In this document: positions 1 through 6,380 of the stretch, in pieces
Position numbering within the stretch: the stretch's first letter is position 1
How the letters are laid out: each line of letters starts with the position of its first letter
Assembly: GCA_034428595.1 (NCBI GenBank)
Contig: DAOUHO010000089.1
Location: 1 to 10,994, forward strand
Source: JAJECS01 sp034428595
GTDB lineage: Bacteria > Chloroflexota > UBA11872
DNA: 10,994 nucleotides
Direction of reading: 5' to 3'
Notes under the pieces: generated by a model
What the model was told of the DNA's origin: nothing
The model's input: only the letters and a program-made list of their open reading frames with translations
The model's database searches: none
Made by a program: the position numbers and the translations under genes

Positions 1-200
1 CGTTGCAGTGGATCGACGCCGAGGGCCCCCCCGCCACGACGACCCGGTCATGGCAAGCCAACCCGTTCAAGCTGGAGTTGGAGCACTTCGCGGCGTGCAT
101 CGCACGGGGCGAGCCGCCGCTCACGCCGGGCCGCGAGGCAGTCGAGCACGTGGCGCTCGTGCGCGATATCGTGCTGGCGCACCTGGAGACCGTTGCCTAA
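1..200 (+). CDS. Gfo/Idh/MocA family oxidoreductase, C-terminal fragment
   Basis: This is the last 65 or so codons of a gene entering from the left edge; the frame ends at TAA 198-200. The visible residues include a W-x-x-NPFKLELEHFAACIARGEPP segment, then a helix with EAVEHVALVRDIVLAHLE. That pattern matches the C-terminal end of Gfo/Idh/MocA dehydrogenases, where a final helical segment follows the beta-sheet substrate domain (F/L-x-x-E-x-x-x-F-x-x-x-I-x-x-G-x-x-P). Family members are cytoplasmic NAD(P)-dependent oxidoreductases of sugars, inositols and related polyols. The Rossmann domain and catalytic lysine lie outside the window, so neither cofactor nor substrate can be judged. The assignment rests on the tail only. 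Confidence 0.72.
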   Translation, partial: LQWIDAEGPPATTTRSWQANPFKLELEHFAACIARGEPPLTPGREAVEHVALVRDIVLAHLETVA

Positions 201-224
201 CCTCTCTGTCATGCTGGCGTCCGA

Positions 225-260
225 CTCCCTCTCCCTCGGGAGAGGACCGGGGTGAGGGGA
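225..260. repeat. CTCTCCC/GGGAGAG hairpin repeat, copy 1
   Basis: CCTCTCCC (228-235) and GGGAGAGG (238-245) form an exact 8-base inverted repeat, followed by a GGGGTGAGGGG tail. The same arms and a similar tail recur at 336-372, which marks it as a dispersed intergenic element. It lies about 27 bases after the Gfo/Idh stop codon and could act as a 3' mRNA structure, but there is no T-tract. Confidence 0.6.
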
Positions 261-335
261 TGGGCCAGGTCCGTCATTCCGGCGAAGGGGGCCTTTGCAA
301 AATCCCACCAGCAGGGACCGAGAGGCGGGTCCGGT

Positions 336-372
336 CCCCTCTCCCTTGAAGGGAGAGGGTTAGGGTGAGGGT
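336..372. repeat. CTCTCCC/GGGAGAG hairpin repeat, copy 2
   Basis: CCCTCTCCC (337-345), loop TTGAA, and GGGAGAGGG (351-359) form a perfect 9-base hairpin. It is followed by GTTAGGGTGAGGG. It is a better-preserved copy of the element at 225-260. Similar CTCTCCC...GGGAGAGGGTTAGGGTGAGGG elements are, from general knowledge, common in intergenic DNA of many environmental bacteria. Confidence 0.65.
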
Positions 373-513
373 GATCCGAGGCCTGAGAGTGGAAAGTCAA
401 CCAGTTATTCAAAGGTCTCCGAAGGCGGGAATCCACCCTTCATTGAACCTGAGGACGGATGGGATTCGCACGGTCAGCCTTCGTCTGCTCGGATGTTGCA
501 AGAATCTCTCCTT

Positions 514-521
514 GGAAGGAG
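514..521 (+). promoter_or_regulatory. Ribosome binding site of the cupin gene
   Basis: GGAAGGAG lies 10 bases before the ATG at 532 and decides that start over the in-frame ATG at 493, which has no such site. Confidence 0.7.
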
Positions 522-531
522 CCGCTTAGCC

Positions 532-1185
532 ATGCCGCTGCAAGTGTTCGACTATCGCCGCGATATCAAGAACGTCGTCATCACGCCCGAGATTCGCGCG
601 CGCTTCCTGCGCTTCGAAGTGGGCGAGCTGGCCACGCGCCACAGTCATGACCTGGGCGCGGAGGTCTTCCTGATCATGCAGGGCCGCGCCGAGTTCGAGA
701 TCGAGGGCGAGACCGCGGTGCTGGGACCGGGTGAGCTGTGCTTCGCCGGCCGGGACGAGCTGCACCAGGTGCGGGTCGTCGGCGACGAGCCGGTCATCAT
801 GTACCTCTCGGTGACGCCGCACGTCGAACCGACGCACACGATGTACGCCGAGGACGGATCGCGCCTGCCGCCCAAATACGGTCATTCGACAAGCGAAGAG
901 CGCGCCGAGCACGACCCGTCCGAAGGTGTCTCCACCGCCGACCTTGCCCTCGCGCACTTCCGGGCCTCGCGGGAGCTCGCCCGGCTCGCACGCCAGACCG
1001 CCGCCCGTCACGCCGCGCACACCGCCGAGATCGAGCAGCTCGCGGCAGCGGGAGACGACGCCCAGGCCAAGCAGATCGTCGACGCCATGTGGTCCGACAC
1101 CTACGCCACCCTCAGCGCCGTGGCCCAAGTCGAAGCCGCCTGGAACGAGCTCGCCGCGCGGGTGGACTCGGCTAGCTCGGCCTAG
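532..1185 (+). CDS. Single-domain cupin protein with helical C-terminal extension
   Basis: This is a 217-residue protein. Residues about 25-95 are a small-barrel cupin. Motif 1 is intact as G-x5-H37-x-H39-x4-E44-x6-G51, and motif 2 supplies a G-P-G turn and H78, so the usual two or three His plus one Glu metal site is complete. Residues about 135-217 are Ala/Arg/Glu-rich and predicted helical, an extension most stand-alone small cupins lack; it may mediate dimerisation. No signal peptide or membrane segment is visible, so it is probably cytoplasmic. Cupins of this type can be dioxygenases, isomerases or ligand-binding proteins, and nothing here picks one. It converges on the MDR reductase gene with only 9 bases between the stop codons. 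Confidence 0.8.
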   Translation: MPLQVFDYRRDIKNVVITPEIRARFLRFEVGELATRHSHDLGAEVFLIMQGRAEFEIEGETAVLGPGELCFAGRDELHQVRVVGDEPVIMYLSVTPHVEPTHTMYAEDGSRLPPKYGHSTSEERAEHDPSEGVSTADLALAHFRASRELARLARQTAARHAAHTAEIEQLAAAGDDAQAKQIVDAMWSDTYATLSAVAQVEAAWNELAARVDSASSA

Positions 1186-1194
1186 TCCGTCGGC

Positions 1195-2235
1195 TCACTG
1201 CGGCTCGCGGACGGAGACCTCCTCGGAGCTCACGCGCACCAGCTGCTTACCAGTGTTTTCTCCGGTGAACAGCCCCACGAACGCCGCGGGCGCGTTCTCG
1301 ATGCCGGCCACGATGTTCTCGCGGTAAGTGAGCTGGCCGGTCGTGACCCACTCGGTGAGCGCGGCCATGGCCTCGGCGTCGCGGTCGGCGAAGTCGTTGA
1401 CCAGGAATCCCTCCATGCGCGCCCGGCGGCTGTGCAAGGTCCGCGAGTGCGGCGGTACGGGCGCAAGCTCCTGGGAGTGATACTGCGAGATCGCGCCGCA
1501 GAGGGCGATGCGGGCGTGGAGGTTGATGCGTCGCAGCAGGGCCTCCAGCACCTCGCCGCCCACGTTCTCGAAGATCACGTCGATGCCCTCGGGGCAGGCG
1601 CTGTCCAGCGCGTCGTCCAGCGGCTGGGTGCGGTAGTTGATCGCCCCGTCGAACCCCAGCTCGTTGACCAGGTACATGCACTTGGCGTCGCTGCCGCAGG
1701 TGCCCACCACGCGGCAGCCCTGGAGCTTGGCGATCTGGCCGGCGGCGCTGCCCACGGCCCCCGCCGCGCCCGTGACCACCACGGTCTCGCCCGCGCGCGG
1801 CTGCGCCACCTCGAGCATGCCGTAGTAGGCCGTCAGGCCGGGCATGCCCAGGATGCCGAGCGCCGTTGACAGCGGGGCGGCCTGGCGGTCGATGATCTCC
1901 AGGTCCTCCAGCGTCGTGACGGCATATTTCTGCCAGCCGAGCTCGCCGCGCACGATCTCGCCCTCGCGCAGGCGCGGGTCGCTGGAGAAGACCACCTCGC
2001 CCACGCCCTCGCCGATCATCACCTGGCCGAGCGCAATGGGCTCCCCGCGCAACGGTTTCTCCCAGAGGCGCCCGCGCATGTAGGGATCGACGGAGACGTA
2101 GATCGTGCGCACAAACACCTCGCCGGCCGAAGGCCGCGGAATCGGCGACTCGACGATCTCGAAATCGTCGACCTCTGGTACACCCGCCGGCCGGCGGGCC
2201 AGCACCACTTGGGTGTTGGTCGGGGCGGCAGTCAC
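1195..2235 (-). CDS. Zinc-independent MDR NADP-dependent oxidoreductase (leukotriene B4 dehydrogenase/curcumin reductase type)
   Basis: This 346-residue protein has the usual length of the zinc-free medium-chain reductases that use NADPH to reduce the double bond of alpha,beta-unsaturated ketones. The N-terminal catalytic domain has the family signature D50-P-Y-M-R-G-R. The Rossmann domain carries T155-G-A-A-G-A-V-G-S. ENVGG (223-227), MEGFLV (274-279) and the final YRENIVAGIENAP...GENTGKQLV stretch are typical of the LTB4DH/YncB/CurA branch. The catalytic zinc ligands of alcohol dehydrogenases are absent, as expected for this branch. The start is GTG (2233-2235), preceded by a modest GAGGGTG site. 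It is cytoplasmic and its substrate is unknown; detoxification of reactive enones or a catabolic enone step are both possible. Confidence 0.9.
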   Translation of the reverse strand: MTAAPTNTQVVLARRPAGVPEVDDFEIVESPIPRPSAGEVFVRTIYVSVDPYMRGRLWEKPLRGEPIALGQVMIGEGVGEVVFSSDPRLREGEIVRGELGWQKYAVTTLEDLEIIDRQAAPLSTALGILGMPGLTAYYGMLEVAQPRAGETVVVTGAAGAVGSAAGQIAKLQGCRVVGTCGSDAKCMYLVNELGFDGAINYRTQPLDDALDSACPEGIDVIFENVGGEVLEALLRRINLHARIALCGAISQYHSQELAPVPPHSRTLHSRRARMEGFLVNDFADRDAEAMAALTEWVTTGQLTYRENIVAGIENAPAAFVGLFTGENTGKQLVRVSSEEVSVREPQ

Positions 2236-2249
2236 GGAATCACCCTCAT

Positions 2250-2276
2250 CCCCGTCTCAAGTACAGGGCAGGCTCT
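2250..2276. repeat. Decayed copy of the CCCCGTA hairpin repeat
   Basis: This 27-base stretch matches 2325-2351 at 24 positions. The hairpin arms have changed in this copy (CCCCGTC...TACAGGG), so the fold is weakened. It sits in the 169-bp gap between the isomerase stop and the MDR start, just upstream of the MDR ribosome binding site. Confidence 0.6.
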
Positions 2277-2310
2277 ACGTCAAGCATCGAGCGCGACTCC
2301 AGGTTTGACC

Positions 2311-2363
2311 GGACTGGATTCCGGCCCCGTATCGAGTACGGGGCAGGCTCTTCGCCGGAATGA
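2311..2363. repeat. Nested inverted-repeat element (GTCATTCCGGC type with inner CCCCGTA hairpin)
   Basis: The outer arms ATTCCGGC (2318-2325) and GCCGGAAT (2354-2361) are exact reverse complements. The inner arms CCCCGTA (2325-2331) and TACGGGG (2337-2343) form a second perfect hairpin around the loop TCGAG. Read on the minus strand, the ends equal those of the simple element at 6877-6903 (GTCATTCCGGCG...CCGGAATCCAG). It is therefore the same element with about 26 extra bases in its loop. It lies between the isomerase stop (2405) and the MDR gene, where it could stabilise or terminate transcripts. Confidence 0.65.
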
Positions 2364-2404
2364 CGACGAGGTTACGCACGGGTCTCCTCAAGCGACTCGG
2401 CTGG

Positions 2405-3289
2405 CTACGCGACGCTCGCCAGGCGCCGCTGCAGATCCACGCCGGCCTCGATCTGGCCCATGAACTCGCGCGTGGATGTGAGCACGGTGCGCCAGTCGGG
2501 CTTGGCCGGCACGCAGTCGATCGAGAGATAGCCTTCGTAGCCGATGGCATCCAGCACGCGCACGATGTCGCTGAAATCGAGATGTCCGGTCCCAGGCACC
2601 TGGCGGTTGCTGTCGGCCAGGTGGATGTGCCGCAGGTGCTTGCCGGCGGTCCGCAACGCCTCCGTGACCGGGCCGTCCTCGATGTTGAGGTGGAAGAAGT
2701 CGGCCACGATGCCCAGGTGGTCCGATCCGACCGCCTCGACGACCGCGACCGCCTCGACGACCGAGTTCATGAAACCGGCGTATCCCTCGAACCGGTTGAC
2801 GGGCTCGATGGCCACCGGCACGCCGACGGATTCGGCGTGGTCCGCGATCTCACGCGCCGACTGCTCGAACTGACGCCGCAGCTCGCCTAGCGGCTTGGTG
2901 GTTGTCGGGTACTCGGGCACGAACGACACGGCGCAGATCTCGTACACCGGCGGCTCGTCCAGCGTGGCGCCCAGGTCAAGGCAGCGCTTGGCGTAGTCGA
3001 CGGCGTAGCGCCGCTTCGACTCGTCCGACGACGCCAGGTCGCGCTCCTCGCCGGCGTGCCAGCCGCCCCAGGCCCCAAGCAGCGACGGAATCCGCAGCCC
3101 CAGGTTCCGCGCCTTGTCGACCACGGCGTAGAACAGCGCGTCGTCGATGCGATCGGGCTCGGCGTCCAGGTCGACGCCGTCGTAACCCGCGTCGGCCACG
3201 GCGCCCAGCACCGTGTCGGGGTCTTCCCACACCTGCCCGCCGGGGCTGCTCGCCAGCGTCGCAAGCACCACCGAATACTTCAGCGCCAT
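2405..3289 (-). CDS. Sugar phosphate isomerase/epimerase (xylose isomerase-like TIM barrel)
   Basis: This 294-residue protein of the AP endonuclease 2/xylose isomerase-like TIM barrel superfamily isomerises or epimerises sugars or related polyols using a divalent metal. The likely metal and substrate residues sit at strand ends: E162 in AIEPVNRFE, D197 and H200 in ADFFHLN, and H223 in HIHLADSNR. The fourth expected acid, usually Glu, appears as D258 in YLSIDC. The N-terminus begins directly on the first strand (KYSVVLATL), which supports the ATG at 3287-3289. The start lies 3 bases after the stop of the RraA-like gene, so the two are almost certainly one operon. IolE/hydroxypyruvate isomerase-like and tagatose 3-epimerase-like roles are both possible; the sequence does not separate them. 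It is cytoplasmic. Confidence 0.88.
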   Translation of the reverse strand: MALKYSVVLATLASSPGGQVWEDPDTVLGAVADAGYDGVDLDAEPDRIDDALFYAVVDKARNLGLRIPSLLGAWGGWHAGEERDLASSDESKRRYAVDYAKRCLDLGATLDEPPVYEICAVSFVPEYPTTTKPLGELRRQFEQSAREIADHAESVGVPVAIEPVNRFEGYAGFMNSVVEAVAVVEAVGSDHLGIVADFFHLNIEDGPVTEALRTAGKHLRHIHLADSNRQVPGTGHLDFSDIVRVLDAIGYEGYLSIDCVPAKPDWRTVLTSTREFMGQIEAGVDLQRRLASVA

Positions 3290-3292
3290 TGC

Positions 3293-3994
3293 TCAGTGCC
3301 CCATCTTGGAAAGCGCCTCATCCACCGAGGCGTTCGGACCGGTCAGCACATCCATGGCCGCCCGCTCCGTGGCGCGCACGTGCTCGACCTGGGCCGGCAG
3401 ATCCGAGGCGGCCGCCAGCGGCACGTTGAGCAGCCCGTTCACATCGCCGTGGATCAGGTCGCCGGGCTCGACCACCATGCCGTCGATCTCGATCGGGATG
3501 TCCATGGTGATGCGCCGCGGGTTGCCGTGAGAGACCGATGTCCCGGCGGCGAAACAGGAGAAACGCATCTCGCGCAGTTGGTCCACGTCGCGGATGGCGC
3601 CGTCGGTGACGAAGGCCACGGCGCCCAGAGCGCCGTAGAGCGTGGCGGCATAGTCGCCGAACATTGCGGCGCGCGCCTTGTGCGGCCCTACGTCCTGCAC
3701 CACGACGATCGCGGGCTTGGGTGCGGCGGCCAGCAGCTCCGCAAACTCGCGCATGCCTCGGCCCACCTCGATCGGACCGGGTCCCGTGGTGTCGATCTGC
3801 GCCGTGACGGCGTATCCCAGCGTGACGCCAAGCTCCGGGAACATGCAGCGCACGTTCGACCCGGCGAAGCCGACCCGGTGGTCGCGCACGCCAAGCTCTT
3901 CGATTGCGTTCGACACCGTGGGGCTGTCGGCGGCCTGGAGCGCGGCAAAGGTGGATTCGTCGAGTGGCCCGGATACCGACATAGCGGCCCCCAT
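3293..3994 (-). CDS. RraA-like protein (4-hydroxy-4-methyl-2-oxoglutarate aldolase/oxaloacetate decarboxylase family)
   Basis: This 233-residue protein matches the RraA/HMG-CHA aldolase family in length and layout. FGDYAATLYGALGAVAFVTDGAIRD (112-136) carries the family glycine-rich loop and the TDG-x-x-RD motif with R135 and D136, the substrate and metal residues in characterised aldolases. GDLIHGDVNGLLNVP (178-192) matches the conserved GD-x-x-x-x-D-x-x-G-x-x-x-x-P strand. Known members cleave 4-hydroxy-2-oxoacids or decarboxylate oxaloacetate; others inhibit RNase E. An enzyme is more likely here, because the gene is coupled to a sugar isomerase (3-base gap). The ATG at 3994 has no clear ribosome site. 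The internal ATG at 3982, preceded by GGGGG, would shorten the protein by 4 residues and is a fair alternative. Confidence 0.87.
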   Translation of the reverse strand: MGAAMSVSGPLDESTFAALQAADSPTVSNAIEELGVRDHRVGFAGSNVRCMFPELGVTLGYAVTAQIDTTGPGPIEVGRGMREFAELLAAAPKPAIVVVQDVGPHKARAAMFGDYAATLYGALGAVAFVTDGAIRDVDQLREMRFSCFAAGTSVSHGNPRRITMDIPIEIDGMVVEPGDLIHGDVNGLLNVPLAAASDLPAQVEHVRATERAAMDVLTGPNASVDEALSKMGH

Positions 3995-4016
3995 AATCGG
4001 CTGGCGCTGCGGGCCG

Positions 4017-4046
4017 ATGCTATGCGCGTCGAAGTATCAGCGTCAA
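4017..4046 (-). promoter_or_regulatory. Candidate sigma-70-type promoter for the RraA-isomerase operon
   Basis: On the minus strand, TTGACG (4046-4041) and TAGCAT (4022-4017) are separated by 18 bases. That is close to the TTGACA/TATAAT consensus at an accepted spacing. Transcription would begin near 4010, giving a short leader of about 16 bases to the ATG at 3994, or about 28 to the ATG at 3982. The match is by eye only. Confidence 0.4.
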
Positions 4047-4066
4047 CGTGTCGGCATCACAGGCCA

Positions 4067-4237
4067 TTCTCCGCGCCCCATCTCTGTCATTCCGAGGCTC
4101 GGCGAGGAATCTTAAGGAGCGGGGAATAGGCGCAATGCCCTTGGATTCCTCACTGTGTTCGAATGACAAATCCAGTGGCTCACCGCGGTCACTCCAAGTC
4201 TCGGCGAGGAATCTCGAACTTCCCAGCACCGGCCGCG
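4067..4237. repeat. GTCATTCC repeat module, copy 1
   Basis: This is the first copy of a composite unit whose second copy lies exactly 275 bases downstream. It starts with TTCTCCGCG and then has an 82-base inverted-repeat element (4086-4167) bounded by GTCATTCC and GAATGAC. Next come a linker and a second, diverged element (GTCACTCC...GAGGAATCTCGAACTT) ending in CAGCACCGGCCGCG (4224-4237). The hairpin arms are slightly decayed compared with copy 2. Confidence 0.75.
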
Positions 4238-4341
4238 GTGTTGCCCCGGACCGAAGCGAACCTGAACGCGAGCGACAAAGTGTCAGCACGACAGCGGTCC
4301 GGTCCCGAACCCCGGGGGACTCACGACCGTGCCGCGGACCC

Positions 4342-4512
4342 TTCTCCGCGTCCCATTTCTGTCATTCCGAGGCTCGGCGAGGAATCTAAGGAGCGGGGAG
4401 CAGGCGCAACGTCCTTAGATTCCTCACTATGTTCGGAATGACAAATCCAGCGGCTCACCGCGGTCACTCCGAGGCTCAGCGACGGATTTCGAATTCCTCA
4501 GCACCGGCCGCG
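4342..4512. repeat. GTCATTCC repeat module, copy 2, with long hairpin
   Basis: This has the same order and spacing as 4067-4237. Its 82-base element (4361-4442) has better-preserved arms. GTCATTCCGA pairs with TCGGAATGAC at the ends, and GAGGAATCTAAGGA (4379-4392) pairs perfectly with TCCTTAGATTCCTC (4412-4425). The transcript could form a long stem with internal bulges. CAGCACCGGCCGCG recurs at 4499-4512. Confidence 0.78.
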
Positions 4513-4537
4513 CTGTTGCCTTGGCCCCCTCCAACCT

Positions 4538-4616
4538 GCGCCCCATCAATGTCATTCCGAGGCTCGGCGAGGAATCTCGAACTCCCCAGCACCGGCCGCG
4601 CCGTCGCCCCGGACCG
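4538..4616. repeat. GTCATTCC repeat module, copy 3, internally deleted
   Basis: This begins like copy 1 (GCGCCCCATC, then GTCATTCC at 4551). At the shared TCGGCGAGGAATCT it switches to the tail of the second element (CGAACTCCCCAGCACCGG), ending with GCCCCGGACCG as in copy 1. It runs to within a few bases of the PhyH-1 stop codon at 4619 and could serve as that operon's 3' structure. Confidence 0.7.
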
Positions 4617-4618
4617 CG

Positions 4619-5470
4619 CTAATACGGCGCGATGTTGAGGACGGCTTGTTCCTCCGGCGTCAGCGCCTCGATCTGCTCCTGGCTCATGCCCCGGAAATGC
4701 GTATTCGGCGGGACTCCGGCTTCAAGCCCCCAGAGCTTGCGTTCGGCCAGCGACATCTGGGCGCGCATCTCCGGCGGCATGTAGCGATAGGCATCGTTGA
4801 AGCCCTTCACCCACCAGCGTTGGAAGAAGAGGATCAGCGAGTAGCGCGGGTTGTCGCCGCGGTTGGTGCCGCCGGTGTGCCACAGGCTGGCGTCCCACAT
4901 CAGCACCGATCCCGCCGGCGCCTCGGCGATTTTCCATCCGGGCGGAAGCGACACCGAGTCCTCGGGCGGAATCTCGGTGGTGAGGTGCGAACCCGGCCAG
5001 ACCACCGGCCCCCCGGTCGTCGTCGAGAACTCCGTGAGGGCCCAAGCCGCCTGAATGCCCAGCGCGTAGTGCCGCCCGCCGACGAAGGGTTTGACCGTGA
5101 AGTCGCTCCAGTCGGCGTGCAGATTGCCGCCGAAACGCTGGTGATCTTTCTGCCCGGTCGGCATGGGCACGCGGATGGTGACGTCGTGGGCGAACATGTC
5201 CTCGCCCAGCACCCGCTGCGCCACTTCCAGCGGCGCCGGGTAGCGCAGCGGCAGGCCGTGGAAATGCCGGTGCTTGGCCTGCGCGTTGAACACCATCCGC
5301 AGGTTGTCGCTCTGCAGGCCGTACTTCCGCCCGATCGTTTCCTCGCCGGCCAGCGTCTCCTCGATGGCCGCGACCGAAGCGTCGATCTCGTCCTGCGGCA
5401 GCACGCTTTCCAGGATCGTGTAGCCGTCGCGCTCGATCTCCGCCGCGTGCCGCTCGACGTCCCAGGTCAT
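4619..5470 (-). CDS. Phytanoyl-CoA dioxygenase (PhyH) family Fe(II)/2-oxoglutarate oxygenase, PhyH-1
   Basis: This 283-residue protein has the normal length for the bacterial PhyH family, cytoplasmic double-stranded beta-helix oxygenases that hydroxylate substrates with Fe(II), O2 and 2-oxoglutarate. The iron triad is complete: H118-x-D120 in NLHADWSDF and distal H198 in DASLWHTGG, with R209 (NPRYSLILFF) placed to bind 2-oxoglutarate. The N-terminal EIERDGYTILESVL opening is typical. It is only distantly related to the neighbouring PhyH-2 and PhyH-3, so the operon pairs two different oxygenases. Its ATG follows the PhyH-2 stop by one base (TGACATG on the minus strand), so translation is probably coupled. 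It is the last gene of its cluster. The substrate is unknown and need not be phytanoyl-CoA. Confidence 0.9.
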   Translation of the reverse strand: MTWDVERHAAEIERDGYTILESVLPQDEIDASVAAIEETLAGEETIGRKYGLQSDNLRMVFNAQAKHRHFHGLPLRYPAPLEVAQRVLGEDMFAHDVTIRVPMPTGQKDHQRFGGNLHADWSDFTVKPFVGGRHYALGIQAAWALTEFSTTTGGPVVWPGSHLTTEIPPEDSVSLPPGWKIAEAPAGSVLMWDASLWHTGGTNRGDNPRYSLILFFQRWWVKGFNDAYRYMPPEMRAQMSLAERKLWGLEAGVPPNTHFRGMSQEQIEALTPEEQAVLNIAPY

Positions 5471-5471
5471 G

Positions 5472-6380
5472 TCACCAGATGCGCGCCGCGCGCTTGTTTC
5501 CTCGATCGGTCATGTCGCCCGGCACGCCGTAGCGGCGGCGGTAGCGCGTGCGCTCGATGGCCTCGGGGGTCGCCTTGTTCTCGGGAATGTCGCCCGGCCA
5601 GCCCTGGCCGCCCAGGTAGCGAAACTCGTCCGACCGACCGCAGAGCCAGAAATACATCTCGGCGGCGTCCACGCAGTCCCGCATCAGCTCCGAGTGACGC
5701 AGGCTGTCCACCACGAAGTCGGCGAACTCGATGTCGAAGTCCGGTTCCTGGATCCAATCCCGTTTGGGGTCTTCGGTTCGCCAGTAGTTGTACTTGAGCA
5801 GGTTGCGAATCCCATGCGGCGCCGTGCGCGCGCCGCGCCGGTGCCAGATGTTGTAGGACGTCAGGAAAATCGAGCCCGCCGGCGTGGCGGTCAGCACGCT
5901 CCCCTTGATCGCGTCGTAGTGGGCCATGTGCTTTTCGCGCTGGTAGAGAAAGTGCGAGCCGGGCAACAGCTCGGTGGGCCCCATCTCCGGCGGCACGTCT
6001 TGCGGGTAGTAGAACACCTGGAGGTAGTTCACCTCCGGGCCATAGCGCGAGCCGCCGTCTCGGTGCCAGTCTTGCGGATGCCGCGGGCCGGTGCCCCGGT
6101 GATTCGACATGAGGACTGGGAGCGTGAAGTTGTCGCCCAGGAGCGAGCGCACCGCCCCGGCCGCCGCCGGGTTGACGATCACTTTCTCGACGAACCAATC
6201 CTCTTGCAGGATTTCGGATGGTTCCGAGATTGGATGGGCGTCCAGGAAATCCATCGCCCGTTTGTTGATCTCGTCGGGCACCACGCCTTCCAGAATCCAG
6301 TAGCCGTTGCGGCAGAACCAGATCACGTCGTCGTCGGTCATGGTGGGCGCGCAGGAGTAGGTGCGCTTGGTCAGCGTCAT
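5472..6380 (-). CDS. Phytanoyl-CoA dioxygenase (PhyH) family oxygenase, PhyH-2
   Basis: This 302-residue protein has the full 2-oxoglutarate oxygenase core: H106-x-D108 in DWHRDGG, distal H180 in YNIWHRR and R192 as likely 2-oxoglutarate ligand. Residues 118-155 are identical to the matching block of PhyH-3, and the two proteins share roughly 70% of residues by eye overall, including the CVDAAEMYFWL and RYRRRYGVPGD segments near the C-terminus. The C-terminal 100 or so residues beyond the barrel are shared by both paralogs and absent from PhyH-1. Its ATG overlaps the stop of the upstream small gene (ATGA, 6377-6380). Its own stop is one base from PhyH-1. The substrate is unknown. Confidence 0.9.
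   Translation of the reverse strand: MTLTKRTYSCAPTMTDDDVIWFCRNGYWILEGVVPDEINKRAMDFLDAHPISEPSEILQEDWFVEKVIVNPAAAGAVRSLLGDNFTLPVLMSNHRGTGPRHPQDWHRDGGSRYGPEVNYLQVFYYPQDVPPEMGPTELLPGSHFLYQREKHMAHYDAIKGSVLTATPAGSIFLTSYNIWHRRGARTAPHGIRNLLKYNYWRTEDPKRDWIQEPDFDIEFADFVVDSLRHSELMRDCVDAAEMYFWLCGRSDEFRYLGGQGWPGDIPENKATPEAIERTRYRRRYGVPGDMTDRGNKRAARIW

Larger units (their letters stand above)
201..531. other. Intergenic gap with degenerate repeats
   Basis: These 331 bases between the Gfo/Idh tail and the cupin gene hold no credible gene. They contain two CTCTCCC/GGGAGAG hairpins (listed separately). They also contain a half-element GTCATTCCGGCGAAG at 273-287 and a possible matching end, GCGGGAATCCAC, near 424-436. 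The two halves may be the ends of one GTCATTCC-type element split by later insertions. I found no convincing promoter for the cupin gene here. Confidence 0.6.
3995..4618. other. 624-bp gap, mostly repeat DNA
   Basis: The gap between PhyH-1 and the RraA-like gene holds no credible gene. About 3995-4066 holds the RraA upstream region with the candidate promoter. 4067-4616 is largely a repeated module (listed separately). 4238-4341 is a 104-base stretch between two copies in which I see no recognised feature. Confidence 0.7.

Noticed and set aside
2209..2463. Short frame with two copies of a VSSTGQAL peptide
   Set aside because: The peptide is simply the translation of the 27-base intergenic repeat at 2250-2276 and 2325-2351, not a duplicated protein motif.
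3056..4129. Long plus-strand open frame opposite the isomerase and RraA-like genes
   Set aside because: It is antisense to two genes with clear family motifs and has a His/Arg/Val-rich composition typical of antisense frames in GC-rich DNA.
4067..4616. Possible CRISPR array from the regularly repeated GTCATTCC segments
   Set aside because: The repeats are long, degenerate, contain internal hairpins and occur only two to three times; there are no uniform spacers and no cas genes.
4646..5797. Long plus-strand open frame opposite PhyH-1 and PhyH-2
   Set aside because: It spans two motif-complete minus-strand genes and has an Arg/His-rich antisense composition with no recognisable domain.
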